In this document: piece by piece, positions 48,078 through 58,536 of the stretch
Layout: the number at the start of each line of letters is the position of its first letter
Position numbering within the stretch: position 1 is the first letter of the stretch
Assembly (NCBI GenBank): GCA_016714895.1
Contig: JADKBV010000001.1
Coordinates: 434,001-498,000 of the forward strand
Direction of reading: 5' to 3'
Length of the DNA stretch: 64,000 bases
From: Saprospiraceae bacterium
Lineage (GTDB): Bacteria; Bacteroidota; Bacteroidia; Chitinophagales; Saprospiraceae
Translations under genes and position numbers: made by a program
The notes under the pieces: generated by a model
What the model was told of the DNA's origin: nothing
The model's database searches: none
Seen by the model: only the letters and a program-made list of their open reading frames with translations

Positions 48078-51000
48078 ATGAACTTTAAATCAACCTCCCC
48101 CCTATTGAGAAATTTATTCATAGGGATTTTTCTTCTGGCATTGGGCAGCTTACAGGCTCAATTTATTTCAAAAGCCAATTTAGCTAAACAAATACTAATC
48201 GATCGGGCAGATGAATTTAATTTAGATACGGCTGCATTGGAAAAAATGTTAGTTTCTTCCGAAACATTTAGCAGACTTAGCCAATTGAACAATATATATT
48301 TTGAGCAACATATTGAAGAAATTCCTGTGTATAATGCTATATTAAATGCTCATATCACATCAAACAACGAATTACTTACTTTTGGTAACCGTTTTTATTT
48401 TGATGCAATTATTAATAAATCATTGAATCTACCTTTGATTCCGCAATCAGAAGCTATTTCAATTGTTGCAGATTATTTAGGATATACTTATAACGGAAAT
48501 CTGGCGCTTGTAACAAACATTGGAGGTCCTACTAAAAAAATAATATTTGAAAAAGGTGATTTGTCTTTAGAAAACATACCCGTAAGTTTGGTTTGGCAAC
48601 CCGTTTCAGCTAATAATTTGGTTTTAGCATGGAATGTATCAATTTACGAGATCGCTGCACAAAATTGGTGGAATGTGCGAATAGATGCCGTCACCGGACA
48701 GATATTAGACCAAAACAACTGGGTGGTTCAATGTAATTTTGATATGCCTTGTGGAACTGACCATACATTATTTGAACATAAACAAACTAAACACCACTTT
48801 ATTCCTAAATCATTTATAAATCAAACTAATAATGATTTAGTTGTCATCCAATCAATGGGTGTAATGGATGGAAGTTCTTATCAGGTTTACCCTGAACCGG
48901 TAGAAAGTCCCAATCACACCTTGCCTCTACCGCCGGCAGATGGCAGGGTTGTTGTAAATGAACCCGCAGATGTTACAGCTTCACCATTTGGTTGGCATGA
49001 TACAAACGGAGCTACCGGTGCAGAATTTACAACGACCCAAGGAAATAATGCTCATGCATATACAGATACTGATGCTAATAATACCCCTGATCCGGGTTCA
49101 AGTCCGGACGGAGGAATGGGACTGGACTTTTTGTTTCCAATAGATTTAACTCAACCACCCAGTGCATACAGACCCGCTGCAGTAACCAATTTGTTTTATT
49201 GGAATAATTTTATTCACGATTTTGCCTACCGTTTTGGTTTTGATGAGGTTAATGGTAATTTTCAGGAAAATAATTATGGTAACGGTGCTTTAGGCTCCGA
49301 TTATGTTAATGCTGAAGCACAGGATGGTTCCGGAACAAATAATGCAAACTTTGCGACTCCACCGGACGGCAGCAATCCGAGAATGCAAATGTTCATCGGA
49401 ACAAATCCTACCCCGGATGTTGACGGGGATTTGGATAATGGTGTCATTGCACATGAATACGCTCATGGTGTTTCCAACAGATTGACCGGAGGGCCAAACA
49501 ATACGAGTTGTCTTTCCAATCAGGAACAAATGGGTGAAGGATGGAGTGATTTTTATTCATTAATTACAACCATGGAGCCTACTGATATGGGTTCTGATTC
49601 AAGAGGGATAGGTACCTACTTATTTGGACAGCCAGCAAATGGTCCGGGTATCAGACCTACCCCTTACTCTACAAACATGGTAATCAATCCTGCAACTTAT
49701 GATGATATCAAAACACTCTCTGTACCTCACGGTGTGGGATACGTATGGTGTGGAATGATTTGGGATTTATTGTGGAAAATGGTTGATGTTCATGGTCCAA
49801 CTGCAGGGTACGATATAGCTGTGACATTGGTCCACGAAGGAATGAGACTTCAACCTTGTAGTCCGGGATTTGTTGACGGAAGAGATGCCATTTTAGCTGC
49901 TGATTTGGCTTTAAATGGTGGAGCAAACAGATGTTATATTTGGGAGGTTTTTGCCAGAAGAGGACTTGGTTTCAGTGCAACTCAGGGAAGTACAGGAAGC
50001 AGAAGTGACGGAACAGAGGCTTTTGACTTACCAACAAGTTGTACGTTGGATGCCATGCCAGAAATGGTTTCTATCTGTAAGCCGAACAACGCTCAATATA
50101 CCATCTCTACAGGAGTGGGTACAAATTTTACATTAAGTGCCACAGGTAATCCTGCCGGAACAACTATAAATTTTTCAGTCAATCCCGTGCCTTCAATGGG
50201 GAACAGTATCATGACAATTGGCAATACTGCGGCGGCAGCTGACGGTACGTACATGATAACTATAACAGGTACTGAAGGCATGAATAGTGTAAACAAAATA
50301 GTTACCCTAATTATTCAAAGTAGTGCCCCGGGAGCCCCAACACTGGGCACGCCGGCAAATATGGCAACAAATCAAATCAATCCACTTTTAACCTGGAATC
50401 TGCAATCAGCATCTGTCTCTTATGATGTAGATGTGGCTACTGATGCTGTTTTTACTAATATCGTGGCAAGTGCAACAGGTCTGGTAACTAATAGTTTCCA
50501 AACGGTAGGTTTATTATCAAATACAGTATATTATTGGCGTGTCCGTGGTGTCAATGGTTGCGGAAACGGAACCTATTCAGCGCCTTTTTCTTTCACCACA
50601 GCAAATATTACCTGTAATACCTATGCCAGCACCAATGTTCCTATAGTAATTGGAACAACTCCGGTGACCATTAATTCTACTTTAACGGTACCTACATCTT
50701 GCGGCACCATCACAGATATTAATCTTACCAATTTAAACATTACGCATACCTGGATTGGCGACCTTAACATTGAGCTTATCAGTCCTGTAGGCACAGTAGT
50801 TAGGGTAATGCAAGGACCATGTGGCGATTTTGACAATATCCTTATCAATTTTGATGATGAAGCAACATCGCCATCTTTCCCATGCCCTCCAACAAACAAC
50901 GGATTTTATATTCCTTTTTCAGCCTTATCAGCATTTGACGGTCAATCTGCATCGGGAGTATGGACATTAAGAGTTATTGACGGTTTCAATCAGGATGGAG

Positions 51001-54000
51001 GTTCATTAAACGCGTGGAGTCTGGAAATTTGTACAGCAGGCAACTTTACACCTACTCCTATAACCATTACGGAGAATTCCGGAACAACACCAAATGATGG
51101 TATTTTGTGTAACGGTGATGCTGCTACGCTCGCAACTTCCGGAGGTGACTCTTACTTATGGAGCAATGGTTCGACTATGTCGTCAATCTCAGTAAATACA
51201 GCAGGAACATATACCGTTACCATTACAAGCGGAGGTTGTTCAGGTGTAGTTTCTGCCAATATCATTGTAAATCCTACACCAACTATTTCAGGACCAACAA
51301 GTGTGGCAGTTGGTGCTACCATAAATATCATGGGTTCAGGTACACCTGCTATGATCAATCCGTACATTTCTTCAAATCCTGCTATCGCCACCGTAAATAA
51401 CGTTGGTTTGGTGTCAGGTATTTCGGCAGGTATGTGTACTATTACGTATACAAATAATAACGGATGCTCTGCTACAACAAATATGACTGTATTTGAAGAT
51501 TTATCCATTGCAAATATTTCAGTAACGGAGAATTCTGGTACTACATCTGATGATGGAATTATATGTTCCGGGGCAAGTGCAAACTTGACCGTCTATATCA
51601 CTGAGTTAGACATATCACAGCCTTCTGCTTCTGCTTGTATGGCTAATTTTGCTCAGGCTGATTTGGCACAATCATTTATTCCCACATCAAGTTCAATGTG
51701 CGGAGCAGGGATTTTCCTCTTAAATAATATTTCAGGTTCTGCAACAATACAATTATACAATAATTTACCCAATGCAGGAGGCACATTATTGGCACAAGGT
51801 ACCATAAGTTATACAGGAACAGGTTGGGTAGATGTTGATTGGCCACCTGTAAATGTAACACCGGGAAACACTTATTATATTGTTTTTTCAGGCACCCCAG
51901 GCTCTCAGTGTATTGGAGGAAACACCTCTAACCCTTATCCAAATGGTCAGGTTTATGCGAATGCCGGGTATCAAAGTTTTCCAACTTTTGATTATGCTTT
52001 CAGAACATTTTCATGTGCAACATCTTATACTTATCTTTGGAGCACCGGAGAAACTTCAGCTTCAATAAATGTTTCGCCACCAACTACCACTACTTACAGT
52101 GTAACCATAACAGATAATCTTGGAAATACATCTGTAGACCAGGTTACTATTACAGTAAATGCCTTGCCTATGGCGGATATTACCGGAGATGCTGATATTT
52201 GTATCGGACAATCTACAACGTTAACCGCCACTGGTGGAACCAGTTATCTCTGGAATACAGGATCTGTGATGCCTTCTATTTCGGTATCTCCAACATCCAA
52301 CACAACATATACCGTTACAGTTACCGATGCTAATGTCTGTTCGGCATCTGCTTCGCGGACTGTCATTGTTAACCCTCTTCCTGTAGTAACAGTTACAGGT
52401 GACAATGTGATTTGCGTCGGAGAGTCTACAATATTGACAGCTACCGGAGGAACTCAATTTTTATGGAGTAACGGTTCTACCACTTCTACAATCACTGTCA
52501 GTCCGACTACAAATACCAATTATGCAGTCACTGTTACAGATGCTAATGGTTGTTCCAATACAAACGGTATTACCGTTATCGTCAATCCATTGCCTGTGCC
52601 TACTATTGGTGTTACCGAAAACTCAGGAACCACGCCTAATGATGGTCAAATCTGTTTCGGAGCATCTGCTCAACTTACTGCGAGTGGTGGTATTTCTTAT
52701 GTTTGGTCTACAGGAGCTAATACCGCTACAATAAACGTTACCCCAGCTACAACAACGACATATACTGTTACGGCTACAGATGTCAACGGATGCCGGAACA
52801 CAGCTACCCGAACCATAACGGTGACTCCTCTTCCTGTAGGACCTATCACCATTGTTGAAAATAGTGGTCTTATGCCTAATGACGGTGTCATTTGTATTGG
52901 CGCCAGCGTTACACTTACTGCTCCTGCTGCAGCCCAATACTTATGGAGCACTGGTGCAACAACCGCTTCAATTACCGTAGCGCCAACCATGAATACAACG
53001 TATTCTGTTACAGTAACCAATGCCAATAGTTGTATTTCCAATACTTCAACCACCATTACCGTTAATCCCCTCCCGACACCTAATATTTCAATAACAGAAC
53101 TTTCAGGTACTTCCAACAACGACGGGACGATTTGTAACGGGGCTTCCGTGACTTTGACAGCATTCGGTGGTAACCAATTTTTATGGAGCACAGGTGCTTC
53201 TACCTCTGCTATTACCGTCAGCCCGATGGCTACAACAACCTATATTGTTACTGTGACCAATGCAGCTAATTGTTCAAATACTGCTTCCGTAACCATCACG
53301 GTCAATCCACTTCCGGTCATCAGTATTGCTGTGACCGAAAACTCAGGTACAACTTCCAATGACGGTACTATTTGTCAGGGGGCTTCTGCTACCCTATCCG
53401 CAAGCGGTGCCAATACCTATCTCTGGAGTACAGGGGCTTCTACTTCTGCGATAACTGTAGCTCCTTTGTCTTCCACAACTTATTCCGTGACGGGAACTGA
53501 TACCAATGTGTGCTCAAATACTCTGGCACGACAAATTGTGGTAGATCCCGTTCCGGTGATCTCAGCTCAGCCACAGGATATTATGGTTTGTGCCGGTTCT
53601 GAAGTAACTTTTAATGTTGTTGCTTCCATTACTCCTCCGGTTACCCTAACTTATCAGTGGCAGGAATTTATCGGGGGTATGTGGCAGAATTTGCCTGGTG
53701 AAACCAATCCTACACTCACCATCTCAAATGTAACCGTATCTGATAATAACAGAGAATTCAGAGTAAACATAACCTCTCCTAATAATTGCAGCACCCTCAG
53801 TATTTCTGCGTTTTTACGCATTCATTTATCTGCTGCTATGGTCTGCAATAATGGTCTGAATATTGGTTTGGATCAAAATTGTAATCTTTCAGGAGTTATT
53901 GATATGTTTTTGGAAAATACCCCTAATGATCAACAATTCTACGAAATTATTTACAGCACTGCCGGTGGTGTGATCATCAATGAGGCGGACTTAAAGAATT

Positions 54001-57000
54001 TTGTCGGTCAACAGTTGGTTTTCAGTATAAGGGATATTTGCGATAACAACAGCTGTTGGGGAACCTTCAATATCGAAGATTATTACGCACCGATTGTTGA
54101 ATGTGATGATATTACGATTTCATGTTTGCAAGCTGACCTGATGAATCTTCCTTTGGAAGATCCGAACTTCCTCGGCAGACCTGATGTTATCGAAAATTGC
54201 GGAACTTTCGACCTTTATTTCAGTCAACTGGAACTTGGTAACAGTATCTGCTCTAAGTCATTTATCAGAAGATGGGTAGCCGTAGATCAATCAGGAAATA
54301 CCTCTCCGGAATGTATACAAACCATTACCGTCAATCCTTTGTCTTTTGCTGATGTATTTATCCCGAATCCATTGGTAGTTGTAACTTGTAATACTGATAC
54401 TGACCCTGCAAGTATCGTTGCTGCTACAGGTGATATAACTGACGGTTATCCTTTTGTTCTGATTAATGGAATTCCAACTGCCGTCACAGATCAATTATGT
54501 AATATAGTTTGTACTTATACAGATCAATTGATCGACGCATGTGGTCCTCATTGCCACGGTAATAAAAAAGTTATCAGAACTTGGCAATGTATCGACTGGT
54601 GTGAAGGCATTGTTTCAACTCCATTCACTCAGTTGATCAAATCCGCAGACCTTGAAGGTCCTACTTTCATTTTGAAAGATACCACAGTGACAACTTCACC
54701 TTGGTATTGTGCTGCTGACTTTGATCTTCCAAGACCTTGGGAATTGCATGACAATTGTGATATCAACCCTACATATTATGTAAGTGGTCCCGGTATCGTT
54801 CAGATCACTGGCAACCCTGTTGACGGTTACAGAGCTAAAGGTGCTCCTAAAGGAGTTCACACTTTCTGTTATACAGCGACTGACTGTTGTGGTAACCTCA
54901 CTACTTTGTGTATGACCGTCACGGTTGTTGACAGAACTCCTCCGGTACCGGTAACTTTCCACGATATCGTAGTAGGATTGGTTCCTGGCGGACCCGGACA
55001 GGATGGTAATGCCAAATTGTTTACAGAGCACGTGAATAACAATTCTTATGACAATTGTACTGATGTTAGAGTAGAAATCAGAAGACCTGCAGGTGCTCCT
55101 AAATGTAACAACGATGGTAATATCATCGATCCGCTGACAGGAGAACGATACAACAATAATGTAACTTTCAACAATGCAAACCCAAGATTACACGCTGACG
55201 ACAATGCCAACGATACCGACGCAGGTCAGTTTGTTAAATTCTGTTGTGAAGACTTAACAACAGGTGTTGACATCGACGGAGACGGTGAAGTAAACATCGG
55301 ATACCATGAAGTTATCATGAGAGTATGGGATGATGGTGATATGAACGCAGTTTGGGGTTCAATGGGTGACAACTACAACGAAAGTTGGATCTATGTTAAA
55401 GTAGAAGACAAAGCACCACCGACCATTCAGTGTCCACCAAACATGACTATTTTCTGTGACTGGGCAATTACTTACAGTACTGACTTAGGTAGTGGCGCTC
55501 AACCAACAGAAGGTGTTGACTTTACTAAAACAGGATTACCTGTTGGATACGGAACTTGCGGTAATTTACCAATCAGATTCAGAGATAACATCGGTCAATT
55601 GAACCAATGTAAATTAGGAAACGTAACAAGAGATTTCTTTGTAGGTAGCGCACCTGTTAATCAGGCTCCTTCTTGCAGACAAATCATCACTATCTTACCA
55701 AGTACTTCTCAGCAGCCTTGGGTTATCACTCCTCCGACAGCTACGCCTGTTGCGACAACATGTGATGGTCCTACTGATGCTCAGATTGAGGCTAACGGTC
55801 CAAGATGGGTTAACGGTCCATGTGACGTCATCGGTGAAAACATCAAAGTTCACGAATTTTTATTCGAGGATGGTGTTTGTAAAAAATGGAGAGTGGAGTA
55901 CAACTATATGAACTGGTGTACAAATGAAGCAAGAGGTCCATTCTTCAAAGACTTCATGTACTTCGACCAGGTTAAACCTGTAATTGAAAATTGTGATCCT
56001 TTAATGTTCGGAGTTGACGCTAACTGTTCACACAGATTGGTATTGACAAATACTGCAACTGACGAAGGTGGATGTATTGAAGAAGGATGGTTGAAATGGC
56101 AGGTATTCGTTGACCTTTGGGCTGACGGAACTGACGACTGGGAATTTTCAAGCTTCTTACCTGTAAACAATGACGTTGCTAACGCAAACAATGGTAACCT
56201 TGCTGCTATCAGAGATGATAACGGAAACGGTATTCCTGATATTTATGTAGCACCTACATTGAATGGTGGTCAAATCACTATTACAATTCCTGAGTTGATC
56301 GTTGGAAAAATGAGCAACCACAAAGTAAGCTGGAAAGTAACTGACGGATGTCACAACCACACAACTTGTCACCAGGATGTTATGGTATCTGACAAAAAAG
56401 CACCAACACCTTACTGTATTAACTTAAGTACAGCATTGATGGAAGATCCTGACGGAAGCGGACCACTCAGACCAATGGTAGAATTGTGGGCAATTGATTT
56501 CAATATCGGATCATTTGACAACTGTACTCCACAGGAAGACTTATTATTTACATTTGACCAATGGGCACCACAAGTTACAGACACTGTAATTGCAGGTAGA
56601 TTGATCAATATCGACGTACCTCACTATTTTGATGCAAACGGAGCAGTTATGGGTTACCCGACTACTAATGCACAAGTATTGAGCAGATACAACAATGGTG
56701 AATTACAATTGTGGTTACCATCATTGAGAAGTTCAGCTAAAGTATGGACTGACGCAGTATTAACCGGCGGAACAAACAAAGCTGAAGTTGACGTAATGAT
56801 GAGCGTATGGGATAAGAAATTCAATCAGGATTTCTGCTGGGTTAAATTGGCTGTTATTTGCAACTCTTGTGAGGACATTACAGGTACCCGTGTCGCAGGT
56901 CTTATCGCAACAGATCAGGGTAATGGTGTAAACAATGTGGAAGTTTTATTGTACGATGCAGCTTCAAGCATGATCAGAAATACCTTCACCAATGAATCCG

Positions 57001-58106
57001 GTTTGTATGCTTTTGATAATGCTCCTGCCATTGGTAAGGTTATCGTTCCAATCAAAGACCATGATTTTGACAATGGTATCAGCACCCTTGACCTGGTCTT
57101 GATTCAAAGACATATTTTGGGTATTCAGGCCTTTGATAGCCCTTATAAAATTGTAGCTTCTGATATCAATAACGATACCAAAATCAACTCTGTGGACCTC
57201 GTCGAACTCAGAAAACTCATCCTTGGTACTTCCACACGATTTACCAATCAGAGCTGGAGATTTATCGATACAAAATATCCAATGGATATGAGTCATGTCT
57301 TCCCGTTTGTTGACAAAATGGACATTCCATCCGATTCAACACAACGTAACAATATCAATTTTGTAGGTGTTAAAATCGGAGATGTCAATGGTACAGCAAC
57401 CACAGATGTAATGAATGCAACAGGTCAACACAGAACCTCTACTACCCTGAACCTTACAGCTGAAAACAGAAATGTTGAAGCTGGTGAAACAGTTGAAGTT
57501 CCTGTAACGGCTTCAAACTTCAATGATGTATTCGGATTCCAGTATACCATGAATGTAGAAGGCGCAAGCTTTGTAAATGTTATTCCTGGAACGATCGAAA
57601 TCAATGAAAGTAATGTAGGAGTTATCTCTGACGAGATGATTACCATGAGTTTTGCATCAACAACAGCAGAAACACGAAGAGCCGATGATGTATTATTCAC
57701 CATCGTATTAAAAGCTAACAAAGCTGCTTTATTGAGTGAAATGATGTACATCAACTCTAATGTAACTTCAGCAGAATCTTATGTTGGTTCAAACATGAAA
57801 GTTCAGAATATCGGATTAACAGTAGGTAGCGAAAACGCTTCTGCTGACATCCAATTGTTCCAAAACGAGCCTAACCCATTCAAAGGTCAGACTAAAGTAA
57901 GCTTCTTTATGCCTAAAGCAGACAAAGCTACTTTGACAGTGTATGATGTAACCGGTAGAGTTATCAACATCAGAAACATCGATGCAGTACAAGGTGTAAA
58001 CACGGAAGTATACAGCAGAGAACAATTAGGTACTTCCGGTATGTTGTACTACAAATTAGAAAGTGGTGACTTTTCAGATGTCAAAAAAATGATTGTGATT
58101 GAATAA
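48078..58106 (+). CDS. Giant T9SS-exported fungalysin (M36) metalloprotease with P-domain, Ig-like repeats, dockerin and cohesin-like domains
   Basis: 3342 aa. Order: signal peptide (1-28); FTP/PepSY-type propeptide (about 30-230); fungalysin M36 protease (about 235-655; HEYAH H459, E460, H463; third ligand E487 in MGEGWSDFYS); Ig-like (656-745); FnIII-like (about 752-842); proprotein-convertase P-domain (about 850-988, WIGDLNIELISPVG and GVWTLRVIDGF); Ig-like and Big_2-like (about 1070-1142); an Ig-like repeat split by an inserted about 143-residue domain (about 1150-1350); six tandem SprB-like repeats (about 1361-1828); an Ig domain (about 1825-1920); a Cys-rich part; and from C2155 the module shared with the 4355-aa protein, with dockerin-like pair, cohesin-like domain and T9SS signal. 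It has its own promoter and terminator. Unlike the first giant, it lacks lamin-tail and CBM9-like parts. Confidence 0.9.
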   Translation: MNFKSTSPLLRNLFIGIFLLALGSLQAQFISKANLAKQILIDRADEFNLDTAALEKMLVSSETFSRLSQLNNIYFEQHIEEIPVYNAILNAHITSNNELLTFGNRFYFDAIINKSLNLPLIPQSEAISIVADYLGYTYNGNLALVTNIGGPTKKIIFEKGDLSLENIPVSLVWQPVSANNLVLAWNVSIYEIAAQNWWNVRIDAVTGQILDQNNWVVQCNFDMPCGTDHTLFEHKQTKHHFIPKSFINQTNNDLVVIQSMGVMDGSSYQVYPEPVESPNHTLPLPPADGRVVVNEPADVTASPFGWHDTNGATGAEFTTTQGNNAHAYTDTDANNTPDPGSSPDGGMGLDFLFPIDLTQPPSAYRPAAVTNLFYWNNFIHDFAYRFGFDEVNGNFQENNYGNGALGSDYVNAEAQDGSGTNNANFATPPDGSNPRMQMFIGTNPTPDVDGDLDNGVIAHEYAHGVSNRLTGGPNNTSCLSNQEQMGEGWSDFYSLITTMEPTDMGSDSRGIGTYLFGQPANGPGIRPTPYSTNMVINPATYDDIKTLSVPHGVGYVWCGMIWDLLWKMVDVHGPTAGYDIAVTLVHEGMRLQPCSPGFVDGRDAILAADLALNGGANRCYIWEVFARRGLGFSATQGSTGSRSDGTEAFDLPTSCTLDAMPEMVSICKPNNAQYTISTGVGTNFTLSATGNPAGTTINFSVNPVPSMGNSIMTIGNTAAAADGTYMITITGTEGMNSVNKIVTLIIQSSAPGAPTLGTPANMATNQINPLLTWNLQSASVSYDVDVATDAVFTNIVASATGLVTNSFQTVGLLSNTVYYWRVRGVNGCGNGTYSAPFSFTTANITCNTYASTNVPIVIGTTPVTINSTLTVPTSCGTITDINLTNLNITHTWIGDLNIELISPVGTVVRVMQGPCGDFDNILINFDDEATSPSFPCPPTNNGFYIPFSALSAFDGQSASGVWTLRVIDGFNQDGGSLNAWSLEICTAGNFTPTPITITENSGTTPNDGILCNGDAATLATSGGDSYLWSNGSTMSSISVNTAGTYTVTITSGGCSGVVSANIIVNPTPTISGPTSVAVGATINIMGSGTPAMINPYISSNPAIATVNNVGLVSGISAGMCTITYTNNNGCSATTNMTVFEDLSIANISVTENSGTTSDDGIICSGASANLTVYITELDISQPSASACMANFAQADLAQSFIPTSSSMCGAGIFLLNNISGSATIQLYNNLPNAGGTLLAQGTISYTGTGWVDVDWPPVNVTPGNTYYIVFSGTPGSQCIGGNTSNPYPNGQVYANAGYQSFPTFDYAFRTFSCATSYTYLWSTGETSASINVSPPTTTTYSVTITDNLGNTSVDQVTITVNALPMADITGDADICIGQSTTLTATGGTSYLWNTGSVMPSISVSPTSNTTYTVTVTDANVCSASASRTVIVNPLPVVTVTGDNVICVGESTILTATGGTQFLWSNGSTTSTITVSPTTNTNYAVTVTDANGCSNTNGITVIVNPLPVPTIGVTENSGTTPNDGQICFGASAQLTASGGISYVWSTGANTATINVTPATTTTYTVTATDVNGCRNTATRTITVTPLPVGPITIVENSGLMPNDGVICIGASVTLTAPAAAQYLWSTGATTASITVAPTMNTTYSVTVTNANSCISNTSTTITVNPLPTPNISITELSGTSNNDGTICNGASVTLTAFGGNQFLWSTGASTSAITVSPMATTTYIVTVTNAANCSNTASVTITVNPLPVISIAVTENSGTTSNDGTICQGASATLSASGANTYLWSTGASTSAITVAPLSSTTYSVTGTDTNVCSNTLARQIVVDPVPVISAQPQDIMVCAGSEVTFNVVASITPPVTLTYQWQEFIGGMWQNLPGETNPTLTISNVTVSDNNREFRVNITSPNNCSTLSISAFLRIHLSAAMVCNNGLNIGLDQNCNLSGVIDMFLENTPNDQQFYEIIYSTAGGVIINEADLKNFVGQQLVFSIRDICDNNSCWGTFNIEDYYAPIVECDDITISCLQADLMNLPLEDPNFLGRPDVIENCGTFDLYFSQLELGNSICSKSFIRRWVAVDQSGNTSPECIQTITVNPLSFADVFIPNPLVVVTCNTDTDPASIVAATGDITDGYPFVLINGIPTAVTDQLCNIVCTYTDQLIDACGPHCHGNKKVIRTWQCIDWCEGIVSTPFTQLIKSADLEGPTFILKDTTVTTSPWYCAADFDLPRPWELHDNCDINPTYYVSGPGIVQITGNPVDGYRAKGAPKGVHTFCYTATDCCGNLTTLCMTVTVVDRTPPVPVTFHDIVVGLVPGGPGQDGNAKLFTEHVNNNSYDNCTDVRVEIRRPAGAPKCNNDGNIIDPLTGERYNNNVTFNNANPRLHADDNANDTDAGQFVKFCCEDLTTGVDIDGDGEVNIGYHEVIMRVWDDGDMNAVWGSMGDNYNESWIYVKVEDKAPPTIQCPPNMTIFCDWAITYSTDLGSGAQPTEGVDFTKTGLPVGYGTCGNLPIRFRDNIGQLNQCKLGNVTRDFFVGSAPVNQAPSCRQIITILPSTSQQPWVITPPTATPVATTCDGPTDAQIEANGPRWVNGPCDVIGENIKVHEFLFEDGVCKKWRVEYNYMNWCTNEARGPFFKDFMYFDQVKPVIENCDPLMFGVDANCSHRLVLTNTATDEGGCIEEGWLKWQVFVDLWADGTDDWEFSSFLPVNNDVANANNGNLAAIRDDNGNGIPDIYVAPTLNGGQITITIPELIVGKMSNHKVSWKVTDGCHNHTTCHQDVMVSDKKAPTPYCINLSTALMEDPDGSGPLRPMVELWAIDFNIGSFDNCTPQEDLLFTFDQWAPQVTDTVIAGRLINIDVPHYFDANGAVMGYPTTNAQVLSRYNNGELQLWLPSLRSSAKVWTDAVLTGGTNKAEVDVMMSVWDKKFNQDFCWVKLAVICNSCEDITGTRVAGLIATDQGNGVNNVEVLLYDAASSMIRNTFTNESGLYAFDNAPAIGKVIVPIKDHDFDNGISTLDLVLIQRHILGIQAFDSPYKIVASDINNDTKINSVDLVELRKLILGTSTRFTNQSWRFIDTKYPMDMSHVFPFVDKMDIPSDSTQRNNINFVGVKIGDVNGTATTDVMNATGQHRTSTTLNLTAENRNVEAGETVEVPVTASNFNDVFGFQYTMNVEGASFVNVIPGTIEINESNVGVISDEMITMSFASTTAETRRADDVLFTIVLKANKAALLSEMMYINSNVTSAESYVGSNMKVQNIGLTVGSENASADIQLFQNEPNPFKGQTKVSFFMPKADKATLTVYDVTGRVINIRNIDAVQGVNTEVYSREQLGTSGMLYYKLESGDFSDVKKMIVIE
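51594..52023 (+). other. About 143-residue domain inserted within an Ig-like repeat
   Basis: An Ig-like repeat starts ISVTENSGTTSDDGIICSGA and SANLTV, then is interrupted at YITELDISQPS and resumes at SYTYLWSTGETSASINVSPP. The insert contains FAQADLAQSFIPTSS, ATIQLYNNLPNAGGTLLAQG and NTYYIVFSG, like the exported jelly-roll-type choice-of-anchor domains. The flanking repeat halves match the complete neighbours when joined. Confidence 0.7.
52159..53562 (+). repeat. Six tandem SprB-like Ig repeats in the second giant gene
   Basis: Each unit of about 70-80 codons has ICxGxSxxLTAxGG, (Y/F)LWSTG or close, (I/S)(T/S)V(S/A)PxxxTTYxVTVTxxNxCS and ends VNPLP. Units 3-6 also begin (V/I)TENSGTxxNDG. Such repeats occur in SprB-type surface adhesins of gliding Bacteroidota. 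Unit lengths differ slightly and DNA copies are diverged. Confidence 0.88.
54540..58106 (+). repeat. Copy 2 of the 3.56-kb direct repeat encoding the shared C-terminal module
   Basis: Partner of 44175-47738. Upstream of C2155 the two proteins are still related (for example PLSFA(E/D)(V/I)F.PNPLVV) but clearly diverged; from [10 protein letters not shown] onward they are almost identical. The change is abrupt, which suggests gene conversion or a recent module replacement. Confidence 0.9.
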
Positions 58107-58154
58107 ACCACAACAACAAAAGAATAGTCCAAATTTCTTCTTAAGTAGGTAAAG

Positions 58155-58192
58155 AAAAAGACACATGTTAAAGAATCATGTGTCTTTTTTTA
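58155..58192 (+). terminator. Intrinsic terminator of the 3342-aa protease gene
   Basis: AAAAAGACACATG and CATGTGTCTTTTT form a 13-bp stem around a nine-base loop, ending in a T-run. Confidence 0.9.
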
Positions 58193-58494
58193 TTTAATTT
58201 TACAATATTTTACACCATATTTATATTAGTCATCAATATATTAACATACAATAAAAGACATTGTCAATCTTATATTGCAAAATCTATTTGCAATCAAACT
58301 ATTTTTATGAACATATCCACACTACAATAACACTTTAACATCCAATTTCAAAAAAACACCAATTTATGTTTGGCAAATAATAAATAAAACAAAGTACCAT
58401 CAAGAAAGTATTTCAAGCTATCATTTCAACAGGCATATAATTGAGACAAATCATTACATATAAAAAAAAAGTATATAGATTGATACTTTTTTTA

Positions 58495-58502
58495 TACTTT
58501 TG
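58495..58502 (+). promoter_or_regulatory. Putative -7 element of the PPIase cluster
   Basis: TACTTTTG followed by C (TAnnTTTG). The leader to the ATG at 58537 is about 28 bases. Confidence 0.5.
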
Positions 58503-58536
58503 CGCTTTATTTTAATTTTTTGACAAAAAATATACC

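Larger units (their letters stand above)
58107..58536. other. Intergenic region before the PPIase cluster
   Basis: 430 bases with the terminator at 58155-58192 and a promoter-like TACTTTTG at 58495-58502. The middle is AT-rich and shows no gene. Confidence 0.6.

Noticed and set aside
52159..53562. Regular repeats resembling a CRISPR array or minisatellite
   Set aside because: The period is over 200 bases, copies are diverged, and they encode Ig-like domains in frame.
36000..57800. Many frames of 60-200 codons on both strands inside the two giant genes
   Set aside because: Shadow frames of a biased, repetitive coding sequence; they lack starts, signals or motifs, and parallel copies appear in both giants.
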